DNA of 64,000 nt from Deroplatys truncata (taxonomy: Eukaryota; Arthropoda; Insecta; Mantodea; Mantidae), in the NCBI GenBank assembly GCA_030765065.1, contig CM060990.1:282685341-282749340 (forward strand), in the 5' to 3' direction. The notes beneath the pieces were generated by a model. The model saw nothing but the letters and a program-made list of their open reading frames with translations. It did no database searches and was not told the origin of the DNA. Positions 1-12,218 of the stretch are shown here, in pieces. Numbering within the stretch: the stretch's first letter is position 1; the number at the start of each line of letters is the position of its first letter. A program made the position numbers and the translations under genes.

Positions 1-1506
1 AAATGAAACAATTATTTTAATTGTATTGTGCATACAAATAACTGGAGAAATCAGAGAAACACAGTGCTCTAATGAAAAAAATGTTCAAAATAAAAACAGG
101 AACATTTGGGTGTCCTGAAAGAAATTGTCGGGACACCGGGACATTTTGCTAAAAATTGGGACTGTCCTGGGAAAAATGGGATGGAAGGGAATCCTAGACT
201 AACCCATAAAGGAACATTACTGCCAAACAAAATTAATGAAAAGTACTTGTAAAAGTTATGAAAACCTATATTTTGAACCCCTTTATACAAATCCACACCA
301 CTTATCAACTGAATCATAAATTTGTGTAAGCCCTAAACTTTAGGGCTCGGAAAAAATTTAGGCTATAATACAAATTTAAAAAATTACCTATGGTAGTATT
401 TTGAACCCCTTATGCAAAATTTGCACAATTTGTCCAGTCTATACTAAAGTTTGGACACTTGTGCTTTAGATCCCTATTAAAATTATAGGCTATTGATGAG
501 CTTCAAGAACTATCCCTATTCTTATTTGCAGCCCTTTACTTACAGGTTTTCACTCTATGAGATATGGATAGACATTTATACACTTATGCTGTAGAGTATG
601 GCAAAAATTATATTGGACAGAACACTATAGGATGTGTCAAAATTCACAAGTGGTCATATGTTTAAAAGACTATTCAACTGTTTTTTCAATCATATAGTAC
701 CCTGAATTTTTTAAAAACTACACTTAGTCTAATATTCAACCCTTTATATATTTTCCAAAACTGCATTATTGTGCAGTTCTGTGATCTTGCATTCCTTTCA
801 TTCATGTGTAGCTTTTGGTAGTAAAGGAACAATATTTTTGCCGGGAGTATGTATAACTGCTGAAGAAAGAAAGAAAAGAAAAAAAAAAGAACAGGAAAAT
901 GCTATAAATGAATTAGTGAAAACAGATTTATTTTAAGTGTCAATGCTGGTGATAACAATGCTGTTTTCAAACCTTTTCATTAAAATGCTCTGTTGATGTG
1001 TGAGATAATACTGATGATGAAAACAATGGCATTTCCTGACATTGAAATGTGAGTACCATATGTAATCTATGCATAGTTGTTTCACAATTCTGTATTTTGT
1101 AAACTAGAGTCTGTGACGATTCAGTTACCCTATTATTGACTTACGTTTAAAGCAAAGCATGTAATGACACATTTATTTTCAAATCTGCATTTAAGATTCC
1201 ATTAAATAATTGGTAAGTACAGCAGGAAATACAAATAACAAAGGGGACATGTGTTAAATTATGCCTCTGCCTGAATTTATTGTAGAAATGCAGTTTTAAA
1301 TTAGCGTATTTAAAGCAGTTTGTCATATGCTTCTGTAATCATCGTAACATTTAATATAGCGCTACAATAAATTGTGTTTTCCTAAATATACATAAGAAAT
1401 TGTAAAAGTGAATGAAAAAATCCTATTAATTAGGCTAACAGGTTACTTCATAAAACATGGCATTATAAATAATTTTTTGTATGGTCTAGAAAAGTATTTT
1501 CTTCAA
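1..1506. other. Unassigned AT-rich DNA
   Basis: No coding or repeat structure could be supported here. The stretch is AT-rich, with short homopolymer runs and no open frame carrying a motif I recognise. Confidence 0.5.
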
Positions 1507-1817
1507 TAATGGCAATTTATAAATTTGTAGATGAATTAACAGAAAATATAGAAAACGGTGAAAAAGTTACTGCACTGTTCTTATATCTGTCAAAAGCCTT
1601 CAACTGCATCAACCATAAAATATTATTAAATACATGAGTGATATGGTATTACAGGATTCCTTGGACAATTAATCTCTTCTCTTTGTTCCTAGAAGACAGA
1701 TATCAGCACAAATCTATCACAGAAAAGGAAATCATATACATCTATTCCAGTCGAGGTATGTGCAAGAGAAATTTGTACCACAAGGTACTGTCTTGGGTCC
1801 TTTTCTTTTTATAGAAG
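1507..1817 (+). pseudogene. LINE reverse transcriptase fragment
   Basis: Read in shifting frames, this stretch gives blocks typical of a CR1/Jockey-type non-LTR reverse transcriptase. They are an IENGEKVTALFLYLSKAF-like motif-A segment, then CINHKILLN, then FLEDRYQ, then a QGTVLGPFLF-like motif-B segment. The catalytic position expected as KAFDC reads KAFNC, so the first metal-binding Asp is lost. A stop follows ILLNT. Similarity ends near 1817, before any YxDD motif. It is a short, dead fragment with no ends visible. The assignment to a particular LINE clade is uncertain. Confidence 0.65.
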
Positions 1818-2503
1818 GATAGATAAACTGCATTCCATAGGTTCAGGTACTTAGTACATGGAAGAAGTCGGACACCTGTTACATCACTACATACATACAC
1901 ACACATACTGTTATACTATGAGGCATAACTTTATATAATATTAATACTGCAGTAGTGCAATATTTTGTCAATAGTAACATAAGTATAGGAATGGTTTCAT
2001 TCATTAACATCACCTATTTAGACAAGGCAGTACATCAGCTAACATTCCTTTACACTAGTGCAGTATTTTAAATAGTATATCAGAATATAATAATTAACAT
2101 AAATACCTTGTTACATTAAGAAAATTATTTATAAACAACAAGGATCAACTAACTTTAAAATTCATCTACAGTAGTTTAATATTACAATTATTCCGTATTA
2201 TACTTATAGTGCCAAGTGGTTTTGTGGCCTGGTCATGATTGCATGCATTCATGATTTGTTTGCACTGCAGTGGCTTTGGTATGTTCTGCTAGCTCTTTCA
2301 GTGGTGAATACCCTGTTCAAGGCTATGCTTTATTGGCTATGAATGTCAACTTTCAGTTGCTGCCGTTTGTTCATGCTGTAAAGACTAGAGTTTGTTCATT
2401 GTGCATCCAAAAGTGAAAGCTCATTGAAGCGTCTGTGTTGTGAGTGAATTTCTTTAGAGTATTCTTATTATTGTTGCTGCTCTTGTCTTATTAGTCTACT
2501 GAA
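1818..2503. other. Unassigned DNA
   Basis: Nothing recognisable was found. It holds short CA-rich runs near 1890-1910 and no supported gene. Confidence 0.4.
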
Positions 2504-2865
2504 ATGTCTACCAAAAAATTCACACTTTAACAAAGAACTTTTATGTATGAGCATATGTAAAAAGTGAATCAGTCAGATATCTGGTTAATAAGTTTAGGAC
2601 ACAGGTTCTTAAATGCTAAAGCTATGAAGTGAAAGAGACATGTTCTACTGGCAGAAAAAAACTGATGAAATTGCTGCATCATTCAAACACTCTCCAAAGA
2701 AGTCACTAAGATTTGTTGCACATCAAGTAGGTGTTTCAAAAACCTCTTCATATAGCTGCTAAAGTTTTAAGATTAAAACCCTATAGTGAGACTTGTTCGT
2801 GAATTACAACCTTGTGACATGGAGTGCCAGGAATGTCTTAAACCTGGCTTTCAACACCACTCATA
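2504..2865 (+). pseudogene. Mariner/Tc-like transposase N-terminal relic
   Basis: The stretch starts with MSTKKFTL and a stop. A second-frame block about 2660-2760 reads DEIAASFKHSPKKSLR and then FVAHQVGVSKTSS. This matches the paired helix-turn-helix region of arthropod IS630/mariner-like transposases (ERSPxKSxRRxSxQxGxSxxSxxxxxK). A further block, VRELQPCDME, fits the linker before the catalytic domain. No catalytic DDE/D region follows and there are several stops and frameshifts. This is a 5'-end relic; element ends are not identifiable. Confidence 0.6.
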
Positions 2866-3962
2866 ACAAGGTTAGTACTCATTATAGTGCACTTTGCTGT
2901 TACTTATGAGTATGTAATGTGGGAGCTTTAAAATGGAAAACCTGGTGTAATAGTGCATGGAGTATGCATACATGTGATCTGGGCTGGGCCATAAAAGGAC
3001 TGCTCTGTATTTGAAATATTTTCTCAAAAGAGGATACAATAACTGGTAAGAGAAATAGATTGCCATATTAAATAAAATAAGTTGTTTACACATATCTCAA
3101 CTAAATTTAAATAACATTGCTGTGTTTGATACGTTGTCACAGAGAATCTTAAATCACTATCCATTTAAGGTATTTACCGTTCATCCATAAATTCCTGTAC
3201 AAGGTAACAGGGTTTGTTACACAAATGCTCCGTAAGAGCAGACTTGTATTTGTCACCAAATGAGAAGAATTTTAATCTTTTTTGTGAGAACATTAAATAG
3301 TTTTCAGTTGACTCTATACTAAAAACTTGCCTAGACCAGGCTAAGATCTATTAAAAGTATAATTAATTTATACAATAACAATAAAAAATTAAATAGTTTG
3401 TTTAATCGTAATGAATGAATGCCTTTTTGATAAGTCAGGGTAGCACTAGGTCTATGCAGATTCATTGTTTGTCATTTACTGTGTGTGTGTGGGGGGGGGA
3501 GAAATGTTCTTGATTTTTAATGTAAAAGTACAAAATGGAGGGTATATTAGATAATCGCTTCTGAGTTAGAATTTGTAACACTAAAACATCACTAAAAGGT
3601 AATTTTACCTGGACATGTTTTGATGCTTGTTTACTTCTTTGTCAGTATTCTCGATCTGGTGCAGTATTTTTCCTGGTGGTTTCAGAAGGGATTAACTTTG
3701 ATGTGATTAGTGCTTGTGTTAGGAATTTTCAGAGGGTACTGAATGGGGCAAATTATAATTTAGGATGTCTTGTTTTTTTAAGATGTGGATTTTTATCCCA
3801 AACATCTAAGTGTGCTGTGTATCTTGCAGGTTTTATGACCATTAGATTTTGTACTATTTCATGGTTGGTTGACCAGAAGTGGTGAACAATGGTCGATTTA
3901 TCTGTTTGTATTTAAATTTAAATTGTTCTGTGGTGCAAATACTGATTAATATTTCGAGCAGG
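2866..3962. other. Unassigned DNA
   Basis: No supported gene. A (GT)n followed by poly-G tract lies near 3481-3500. The open frames here lack recognisable motifs. Confidence 0.4.
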
Positions 3963-4095
3963 ATGATGAAAAGGAAATCTGTGTTTAATAACATACTTGA
4001 AGAAAAATTCAAAGCATTTAGGAAGAGGAGAAATGAGAGTGAGGCAGAATGCTTGGTTTGCCCAGCCGGCACATATATATCAGTAGCTAATAAAG

Positions 4096-4243
4096 GTAAG
4101 CAAATTTATGATATAAATTTTACAAGTGTCAGCTTTACGAAACACAAAAAGAAAATATAAGTTAGCTTATAGATGTTCAGAAGCCTATCAAAATACAATT
4201 TAAGGTTTAGGTTAGGACTGACTATTCACAATTTTTTTTCCAG
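4096..4243 (+). other. Probable spliceosomal intron in hAT copy 1
   Basis: The donor AAAG|GTAAGC and the acceptor TTTTTTTTCCAG|GTGCG frame 148 bp. Joining the exons fuses ...SVANKG to AMDLEAHEKS in one frame and restores the spacing of the zinc-finger Cys and His residues. Without splicing the frame runs into stops at about 4157. Inference from sequence; no transcript data. Confidence 0.6.
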
Positions 4244-5358
4244 GTGCGATGGATCTGGAAGCACATGAAAAAAGTGCTTTAAATTTAAAACATTTACAAA
4301 ATGCTGGGTCAACATCTAAAGTTACCTCTTTTTTTCCTCCAAAAGAAAGCAAGCAGAATGACTTGGTCCATGCAATAGAAGGTTCCATGGCTTTTCATGC
4401 AGTACATCACAGTTTCAAATCAATGGACTGTATTAGTACATTACAAAATGTTATGTTTAAGGACTCTGCCATAGCAGCAAGTTTCATGTGCTCATACTAA
4501 AGCTGAAGCTGTTATCATATCCATTTTATCACCACATTCAGTAGATGTTGCAGAAGATTTTTTTTAAGTGGTATTTCTTTCTGTAGCGTTGGAACGGATG
4601 GAAGCAATCAGGGTTGTATGAAAATTTTTCCCATACTTGTTGAGTATTTTGATATTAAATCAGATGTGATTAAGACCAAAGTTATTGAAATGAGGTGTAC
4701 TCCTGATAAAAAATCTGAGACAATTGCTACTTATGTAAAGGACATGTTAGAAAAACTCAGAATTGGAAATAAAATGGTAGCATTTACTGGCGACAACACA
4801 AACACAAATGTTGGTGGAATTGGGAGAACTCTGGGGAATTAAGTCTTTAGCCATTTGAAAAAAAATTGGTGGGGATGGGTTGTCTGGCACATGTGTTGCA
4901 CAACTGTGTACAATATGGTCTTGATTTTGATTTGAACACAGATATGGATTCAATTGTATTGAAGATATTTAGTTATGTTTCTATTTATACTGTACCATCA
5001 GAATAATTAAAAGAATTCTGTGATTTTGTAGACCTCACTTATCAACAGTTACGTTATTCCAAAGCTAGATGTCTGTCAGTATTTCCCTGCATTGAGAGGC
5101 TGATCCATGTGTTTTTATTTTCCAGCTTTGAAATATTACTTTTCTTCTCAAAGCTTTATTCCTGTGGTAATTAAAGGATATTTTGTGAATAAACTGAGTG
5201 AAGCAAGATTATTATTTGTCCACTCGTTAATGTCAGTCTTTCACAACAATATACTAGAATTAGAGGAGTTAAATTCTGTCTCTGAAACAGTTTCAATTTT
5301 AGAATCCACTTTAGATACACTTCAAGACAGGTCTAATCAGAAGTATAAGCCAATAACA

Positions 5359-5874
5359 CCCAGCAGGATGGCTCAGGTGGCAATATCTATGGCCTGCATT
5401 CGGGAGGTCCCGGGTTTGATTCCTGGTGGCCGCCCCCTTTGACCATGGAGATTTTTGTGATTTTCCTCTGGTCGCCTAGACGAATGCTGGAGAGGTGTAT
5501 TCTACCACGATTTCTGCTTCCTCTCATTTCATCTCTTTCCCTTTCATCTTTCAGGCAGTGTCTTCGGGTTCTGTGGTGTGGCTAATGTCAGGCAGATGGC
5601 ATGATTGCTGCACTTGGTAAAGGATTTCTCCCAATAAAATGCTAGGGTAGCTTCGTCACCCTCTCACGGGATGCTTCAGCTCTGCTGGTGAAGGCGGGTG
5701 TTTCAAACTGGAAATATTAGGGACTTCCGTGTGTCTCTGTGGACCTGTCTGCCTGCAACCTCCTGCAGTTCCTTCACTTCATTCCTGCCTCCCAGAGGGT
5801 GTAGTCACAATAGATCTAGTTGGTTGCATTGACGAAGTGTTTCCCTCCATGGAATTCCCTCTATTTCTACAAGT
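5359..5874 (+). mobile_element. tRNA-derived SINE, family 1, copy a
   Basis: The head has an A-box-like GGATGGCTCAGGTGG and a B-box-like GGTTTGATTCC, as in RNA polymerase III promoters of tRNA-derived SINEs. The body carries TTCCTTCACTTCATTCCT and a terminal GGGTGTAGTCACAAT block shared with the copy at 25131. It is flanked by the 8-bp direct repeat CAATAACA at 5351-5358 and 5875-5882, giving a 516-bp insertion inside hAT copy 1. Confidence 0.85.
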
Positions 5875-6515
5875 CAATAACAATAAAAAACAATGAAAGA
5901 GAAGAATACTCTCAAGAATGTGGCAATTTGAGGAGGAAATCACATTTGTATATTGTGCTGCAGTTGAGTATCTAAAGAAGTGGCTGGTTCAGTATCACCA
6001 ATGCAACTATGAGACTGCCAACTTGGGAAGAAGTGGAAAAATGTATTGTCTATCTCCATGAACAAACAAATGTTAAAGTTAATGACATAAACTGCTTTGA
6101 TCAGTTCTGTAATTTCACTAAATTTTTAAACACCAATGGAAACTAAAAGGAATCAGCTAGTGAAGTGTGGTGTGAATACTTCAGTCAGTCTCCAAGTCTT
6201 ACATGCTATTCTGAACTTTTGAAAACTTCTGAATTTTATTTTTCTATCCTTAGTCACAATGGTAATACAGAACATGTCTTTTCTGTTGTAAATGCACAGT
6301 GATAAAAGATAGGAACAGGTTTAACATTGGAAAAAGGTATAGTGTGTGTGCAATGCGACTTCAAACATCTAAGCTATGTAAGTTTCTTGAATACTCATTG
6401 GTGAAGAAAAAATTGTTGAGGGAAATTTCATCATCCACCAAGTATTCTTGGCATGGTAAAAGTGAAAAAGACAGTAACAAAGTATTTTGTGAATGTGAAA
6501 GTGATCAAAATGATT

Positions 6516-7094
6516 GAACTTGACATATTTTGAGTAATTATTAGAAGTTAACCATTCCATGTAGGTAAAGTAAACTGAAAGCATGGACAATTCAATATTT
6601 TATGTAAGTTTAATTTTTATTACTCTAATATCCATTTTCATTTTATTTTTAACTGTTTGCAGTGGTTAACCTGATAGTAACATGAGTGCATAATTTAGAG
6701 TTGTCTTTAAAAAAGATGATTATGTAGGAACTTTTGTTGTTGTTCTCTCTTTTTATTAGAAATGTCCTCTTTTTCTGTTATGGATGTATGATAATCCCAT
6801 TTGATGCTAAACACTTTTTATTGCATATGCATTACGTACAAAAATATGGAACAATAATTTGCAATAAGGAATGCAATGACACACATGATGGTAGCTATTC
6901 AGATAAGCTAAAGAAGTTGCAGTGAAACATTACTATTCAGTGGATTCATGCAGCTGTGCCATGTCTCAGACATGTACAGAAGAGTTCAGGGCTATCACTT
7001 CTGGATTTGAGTGGGTGTTAAGTGATAAGATAACACATATGTGCCAGTTAGTACCTGACTCGGTTCCATGTGCAAGTAGAGGTGCCAACATTAA
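6516..7094. other. Unassigned DNA
   Basis: No recognised gene. The open frames at 6734-6925 and 6922-7090 have no motif I can name. Confidence 0.35.
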
Positions 7095-8620
7095 GTTATA
7101 CATTTACATGCTAAACTCAACTCTGAAAGACATTGTCATCACAAACAAAGAAAGCCTCAAGGTCAAAGTACCCAACCTTACCTATATATGGCCTACCAAA
7201 AATACACAAGAACGACAGTTTGAGACCAATAGTGAACATTGGTTCTCCTGCCATCCAGTTGACAAAATGGCTTACTCATCTCTTCAATTCCTTTTCCAAA
7301 TTTGACAGTCTTAGCATCAGTAATTCATACAAATTAATAGACCACCTTAAGCTCATCACAGCAAGCCCATCCTATGCTATAGTATCCTTTTATGTCATCT
7401 TATTTCTTAGCATTCCAACTTGCAAAGTCCCCCCCACTCCTGAAAAAATGGCTACAATCTAATGATGTACCCTCAGAAGCAATTGAAGAGTATACCAAAC
7501 TTTGCATCAGTCAGAACTTTTTCAGCTTTATGGGCATGATTTACCAACAAAGGTCTGGTTTAGCTATGGAAAACCCACTCTCTCCCTTCCTTACAGATCT
7601 TAAGCTCATTAGAAATGCATGTAACCAAAGCTTTCCCCAACATCTTTAAAACATGGTTTTGGTGTGCAGACAGTATTGTCACCACGGTGCCTGAAAAACT
7701 TCTACAAGATGTAAAATTGTTAAACTTATAAGGCCAAGCCATTAACTTCACTATAGAGACAGAGAAAAATGGATACCTACCTTTTCTGTTTATTAAAACA
7801 ATGAGAAATGAAGAAAGAATTTCCTTTGCGATATACAAAAAACTGATGCACAGATAATTCCGTCAAATACAATAGTTAAAACCCAAAGTCATACCAGCAT
7901 GCAATATTCAAATCTAGTACACAGGTTAGTCAGCTTTCCTTTAAGCAAAGAAGAATACCAGCAAATCATCAAAACAGCATCTGTTAATGAGTTTAACTTG
8001 CAAATGATGGAAAAAGCAGATTCAGAAGAAACAAGGAAAACAACAATACCACTATCTTAACACCCTTGAAAGACAGGAAGAAAATTAAACAATTCACATT
8101 CTAGCCACTACCACACAACAGGTTCCAAAAGGTGTTTTCAAAACAACATAATTCTAATCCTCCAAAATAAATGCAATTTGAGAAACCTGTTAAGAGCACC
8201 TCCCAAAGATCAGGTACTAAAAACTTCCAAACCTGGGATATATAGGATAACTGCCAGGAATGCAGTAAGGTATTCATCGAAAAAACCAAGCACAATATAA
8301 ACATCTGCACCATAAAACACATCCAAAACATAAAATTAAGCACAGTCAAATCGGCAGTCACAGCACACACTTGGGAAACCAACCATGAAATAGGTACAAA
8401 CACGGAATTGCTAAAAGAAGTAAACCATCCTCTAGAACACGTATGGAAGAAAATTTTCATCCACAAACACTGAGTTACGAACTTATAAATCCCACCTTCA
8501 TACATCTATACCAGCATATCATCTACCAGGGACCAGAACAAAGATGACACCAGCGCCGCCAGTTGACCTAAAGCTGAAGATGAAAATGAAGGCATCTGAA
8601 ACATGTGTATAATAAGAGAT
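7095..8620 (+). pseudogene. Penelope-like element RT/GIY-YIG pseudogene (copy 1)
   Basis: Blocks typical of a Penelope-like reverse transcriptase are visible in order: YGLPKIHKNDSLRPIV near 7190, a degraded SFDV-type block near 7385, LKKWLQSNDVPSEAIEEY near 7440-7490, and a GLAMENPLSPFL block near 7555. The expected YVDD site reads CADS near 7660, so polymerase function is lost. Downstream is a GIY-YIG nuclease block (PGIYRI near 8232, then CQECSKVFIEKT after a 1-nt shift), and a C-terminal KIFIHKH. Frameshifts and stops are frequent. The downstream tail contains GAAGATGAAAATGAAGG, comparable to the tail of copy 2. Element ends were not defined. Confidence 0.75.
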
Positions 8621-9088
8621 TTAGTGAAGCAAGTGTGTCCCAAATTGAACTCCTAATGCTCAAGTAATCAACTCTGTCTTCACTGTTAAAAATCTTCCAA
8701 ATAAATTAACTATATATTAAGTGTTGGTTGAATGCAAATTAAGATACTCATTGATATTTTACATTTTAAGTTAGTGCAAAATTATATTTTATTTAACATT
8801 TTGACAGATATGTCCTGGTTCTCTAATAACACAGGTCTACAAATAAAATTTTTTTGTGAGCTGCTTTACATTTGAAAGCTGATTCTTAATATATCAGTAC
8901 CACTGATTTAAAAAAAATGACTTCTGTTTTTCTCCATCACATCAGGTTTTTATACAAAACAAAAATGAAGTATTCACATATTTTCTTCCAAAAATGTATA
9001 TACTCCTGAGCTGTATAAGAGCTACAAATGAATTGGTGAGGGTTTTTATTGCCAAGTATCACATTTAAATTAATTTTATAAACAGCGA
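8621..9088. other. Unassigned AT-rich DNA
   Basis: AT-rich sequence with no supported gene or repeat. Confidence 0.4.
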
Positions 9089-10640
9089 TCAATAAAATCT
9101 TGTTCGTTTTGTATCAAATGTTTGTCTCTTGGATTTTCTCTTGTGTGTTTCCATGGAATCCCTATGCAGCATCCAGCAGTAATCTGCAATCATTGAAGAA
9201 TTCCATCGTTGTTGGTATCTCTCCATTCCTTGAATATCCTGTTGGAACCTCTCCCCTTGTTCCTCACTGACCACCCCAGGTTGTCAGGAAAAATGTCCAA
9301 ATATGAAAACAGAATGTGTAATTTGAGACTTATGTTGCATCCTGAAGTTCTGAGCTTCTGTAGCATGTTGTTCACAATTTTAACATAGTCAGGATGTTTA
9401 TTGTTTCCTAGAACGTTGTGTATAACTTCTTTAAATGCATTCCAAGCACTTTTCTCTTCAGAAGTCATAGTAGCTTCAAATTGCCTGTCTTTAAATAGAG
9501 CTCTGATTTGCGGACTCACAAAGATTCCTTCTTTTATTTTTGCTTCAGAAGGAGTGGGAAATTTGAGACAGATATTTGAAACAATCACCATCTTGATTAA
9601 GTGCTTTTACGAACTGTTTCATTACACCAAGTTTTATATGAAGAGGTGGTAAAAGAATTTGCTTAGGATACACTAGGCTACCCCTTATTATGTTTTTACT
9701 ACCTGGTGTTAAACTTTCTGTTGTGGGCCATTGTGTTTGTTTCCAATGTTTCTCTCTTGCACTACTATCCCATTTGCATAAATACCATGGAAATTTGGTG
9801 AATCCCTGTTGTCAGCCTAATATACAGATTACTTTGAAATCTCCACACATCAACCATTGATGTCCAACATATTTGATTCTCTACAAAATATACTTCAAAC
9901 TTTCATAATTCTTCTTCAGCTGCACTGCGTGCACTACTGGAACTGAAGAAACAGCATTCCCTTGTGAAACTGAACACCCTTAAGACTTCTTTTACTGGAA
10001 TTAATACATAGCCTCCATTCATGTGGATCATATGTAACACAACTCAGTTTCTTTATTAAGTCTGGAATGTTGTTATAGTAAACTAGGTTTTCTTCTTCAC
10101 TGTGGTATTTCAAGAAATCCTTTTCTCTGTTCCTGTAGAAACTCGCTGATGTATCAGCTGCAAGTAAGTTGTTTTCTTGTAGTCTGGAACCTAACACCTC
10201 AACTGCATCCTTGGGAAGGTTTAAATCCCTTATAATATCATTTAGCTTGGCTTGTGATAATGGTTATGGCGCATTTGAAGTTTCAGGAACGAACTCCTCG
10301 GACACAAGTGATGATGGTGAATCACTGTTACTGTCTGTATCTGAAATAAGTTCATTTCTGTCTGTAGGTGACTTATGTATAGGAATACCAGCCAATCGGC
10401 CAGTGGTCTGATAGCAGATGGCAAGTTTGGGTATACAATTCCTGTTTTGTTCTTTGCATTAAAACCCTTCACATTGCCTGTACAAAAGTAACAGTCAGTA
10501 CTGTGGTTGTGAGGTTCACGCCACACCATTGGTATTCCAAAACATAGTGATTGTCCCCCCCCCCCTTTGTCCAATTTCATATGTCTTCAACACAAACACT
10601 GCACATATTATGACGAGCCCAAGACCTGGATTGATCTATT
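9089..10640 (-). pseudogene. Conserved arthropod repeat-encoded protein (EEQGERF family), decayed
   Basis: I recognise a protein family found in many copies in arthropod genomes, with no function I can name. In order on the minus strand: ARHNMCSVCVEDI (near 10600), FGIPMVWREPHNHSTDCYFC and IVYPNLPSAIRP (10400-10540), a INSSKRSLKGV block (9970-10000), LLPPLHIKLGVMKQFVKAL (near 9600-9660, in a broken frame), EKSAWNAFKEVI and YVKIVNNML (9380-9470), and EEQGERFQQDI then IADYCWMLHRD near the C-terminus. The paired cysteines suggest a metal-binding N-terminal module. Several frameshifts and stops make it non-functional. It is probably carried by a transposon, but no TIRs were found. Confidence 0.65.
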
Positions 10641-11373
10641 TCAATTCTGAAGTAAACGTTGTATGCTTTTCTTACAAATTAGGTTATGTTTTTTTTTTCT
10701 GCTTCACAAAACTACCACAAATATAACAAAATTAATTTGAATTATTTACACAATACCTTCTTTCTATTATGCTGTACTGAGTTACACATGATAAAGATAC
10801 CAAAATGGTATTATTTAAATGCTAATTTCTTGCTTTACACAACTATTAAGCCCTGTAACAGATGAGTTCTCAATCAAAATGGTGTAAGCAGCTTAGAATG
10901 TGCTGCCATAAAAGAGTCAATTATTTTCTTTTAATAGCTTTATTACAATAGATGGCATTGTAGTAGTGTAATGGTTCATAATCACATAAAAGATACACAA
11001 ATAAATAAAAAATGGAAGATATGAATTTTGAGAGAAATGGTATGTGATATGGCAACATGGACTTTATTTTTGGAATCAGGACATGGAAATTACTATAAAA
11101 AGACCTAAGTATCTATAACAGCAAAATCACTGTTGACCTGTGTAATCATATTTAAAATGAAACTGCAAAGTCCTTTCAGTAATGTTGCCAACAGAGCTAT
11201 TCCCGTGGTGGGAGTGGCAGTAAAGCAATGGAGTTCAAATGCTGAGTCATTTATGCAGGTCTTCATAATAGCGCAACAATGTGCATTAAAGCAGCTATAA
11301 TAAATAAAGCTGTATATGTAGAAAGCTAGAACTAACATTATGGAAACAATGAATTGGACAACTCTGATAATAC
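10641..11373. other. Unassigned AT-rich DNA
   Basis: No gene supported. AT-rich with short direct repeats only. Confidence 0.4.
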
Positions 11374-12015
11374 AGGGTGTACCTATAATTTTTTGAAAAC
11401 TAACAGAACATTATTTTCCGAATACTTTATCATTCATTACCTTATGCAATTTCTCCACGTAGTCACCGCTGTTATTCAGGAACTTGTAACGGGAAACCAG
11501 TTTTTGTATGCCTTAGTCAAGGAATGATGATGCCTGAGATGAAAGACAAATCTGCACTTCATTTTTCACATCGTCGTCGTTGAAATGCTTTTTACCAAAA
11601 CTTTCTTCAGATGAACAAACCGATAAAAATAGCTTTGTGCCAAATCCAGACTTAGGGAGCCTGGTCAAAAGTTCCTAACCAAATGATGCAATCAGATCTT
11701 GAGTTCGTTTGGCTATGTGCGGCCGGACATTGGCACTCATTGTTTCCCCGTAAACCTCTCACGATTGGCAATGAGTGTTTGTTGGCGTAACATTTCTTGC
11801 ATTCAAAAGCGAATAACTGATCTGACATCACAGTCGGGAGGTTGTTCGATTGTTTTAAACATTTCGAAACGCTCTAACAACAGGAAAACAAAGTGACGAT
11901 CGCTTACAGCTGCGCCTGGCTTCATAATGAATGGAGGAAGTGATTGGCATGCTCAAAATCGTGACTGCAGCAGCAAAATATTAAAATGGTGCTTGCTTTT
12001 AAAACACGCCTCATA
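11374..12015 (-). pseudogene. Internally deleted mariner-like element relic
   Basis: Read on the minus strand, the N-terminal block (KPGAAVSDRH, then CDVRSVIRF near 11830-11920) is followed too soon by a block from after the second catalytic Asp (RPHTAKRTQDLIASFG, about 11680-11720). A C-terminal block follows (KKHFNDDDVKNEVQ, about 11560, then YVEKLHKVMNDKVFGK near 11405-11460). The central catalytic part, including the first Asp, is missing, and several stops are present. One end near 11374 carries CAGGGTGTACC. The other end near 12015 looks different, so terminal repeats are not confirmed. Confidence 0.7.
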
Positions 12016-12218
12016 ATTATGTCTAATTTCCAGTAGGTAAATTTTGAAACTTATTGATACTAAAGTTGCATTTTAACCTCAGCTACCGTTGCTTAAATCC
12101 TTTATTCTTTCCCACTAGCTGCCTTGTAGTTGTTAAAGAATAATTCTTACAACCTGCTTTTACAACTCGCACCACAGAAACACCTAAATATGGGAGTAGC
12201 TGTTTCACCAGCATAATA

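Larger units (their letters stand above)
3963..6515 (+). pseudogene. hAT-like transposase-derived pseudogene (copy 1)
   Basis: The N-terminus carries a BED/zinc-finger-like CxxC (CLVCPAG) followed, across a probable intron, by a DLEAHEKSALNLKH histidine half. Later blocks match the hAT-derived family with FTGDNTNTNVGG near 4780, an LKYYFSSQ-like block near 5130, and a C-terminal dimerisation-like segment (SELLKTSEFYFSILSH, then FSVVNAQ) near 6220-6300. Stops and frame changes occur throughout (for example after 4497, 4840 and 6300). The coding region is interrupted by a SINE at 5359-5874 and resumes in register beyond it. TIRs were not located. Family identity is from motifs only. Confidence 0.7.

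Noticed and set aside
8101-8505. 134-residue minus-strand open frame
   Set aside because: Antisense of the GIY-YIG part of PLE copy 1.
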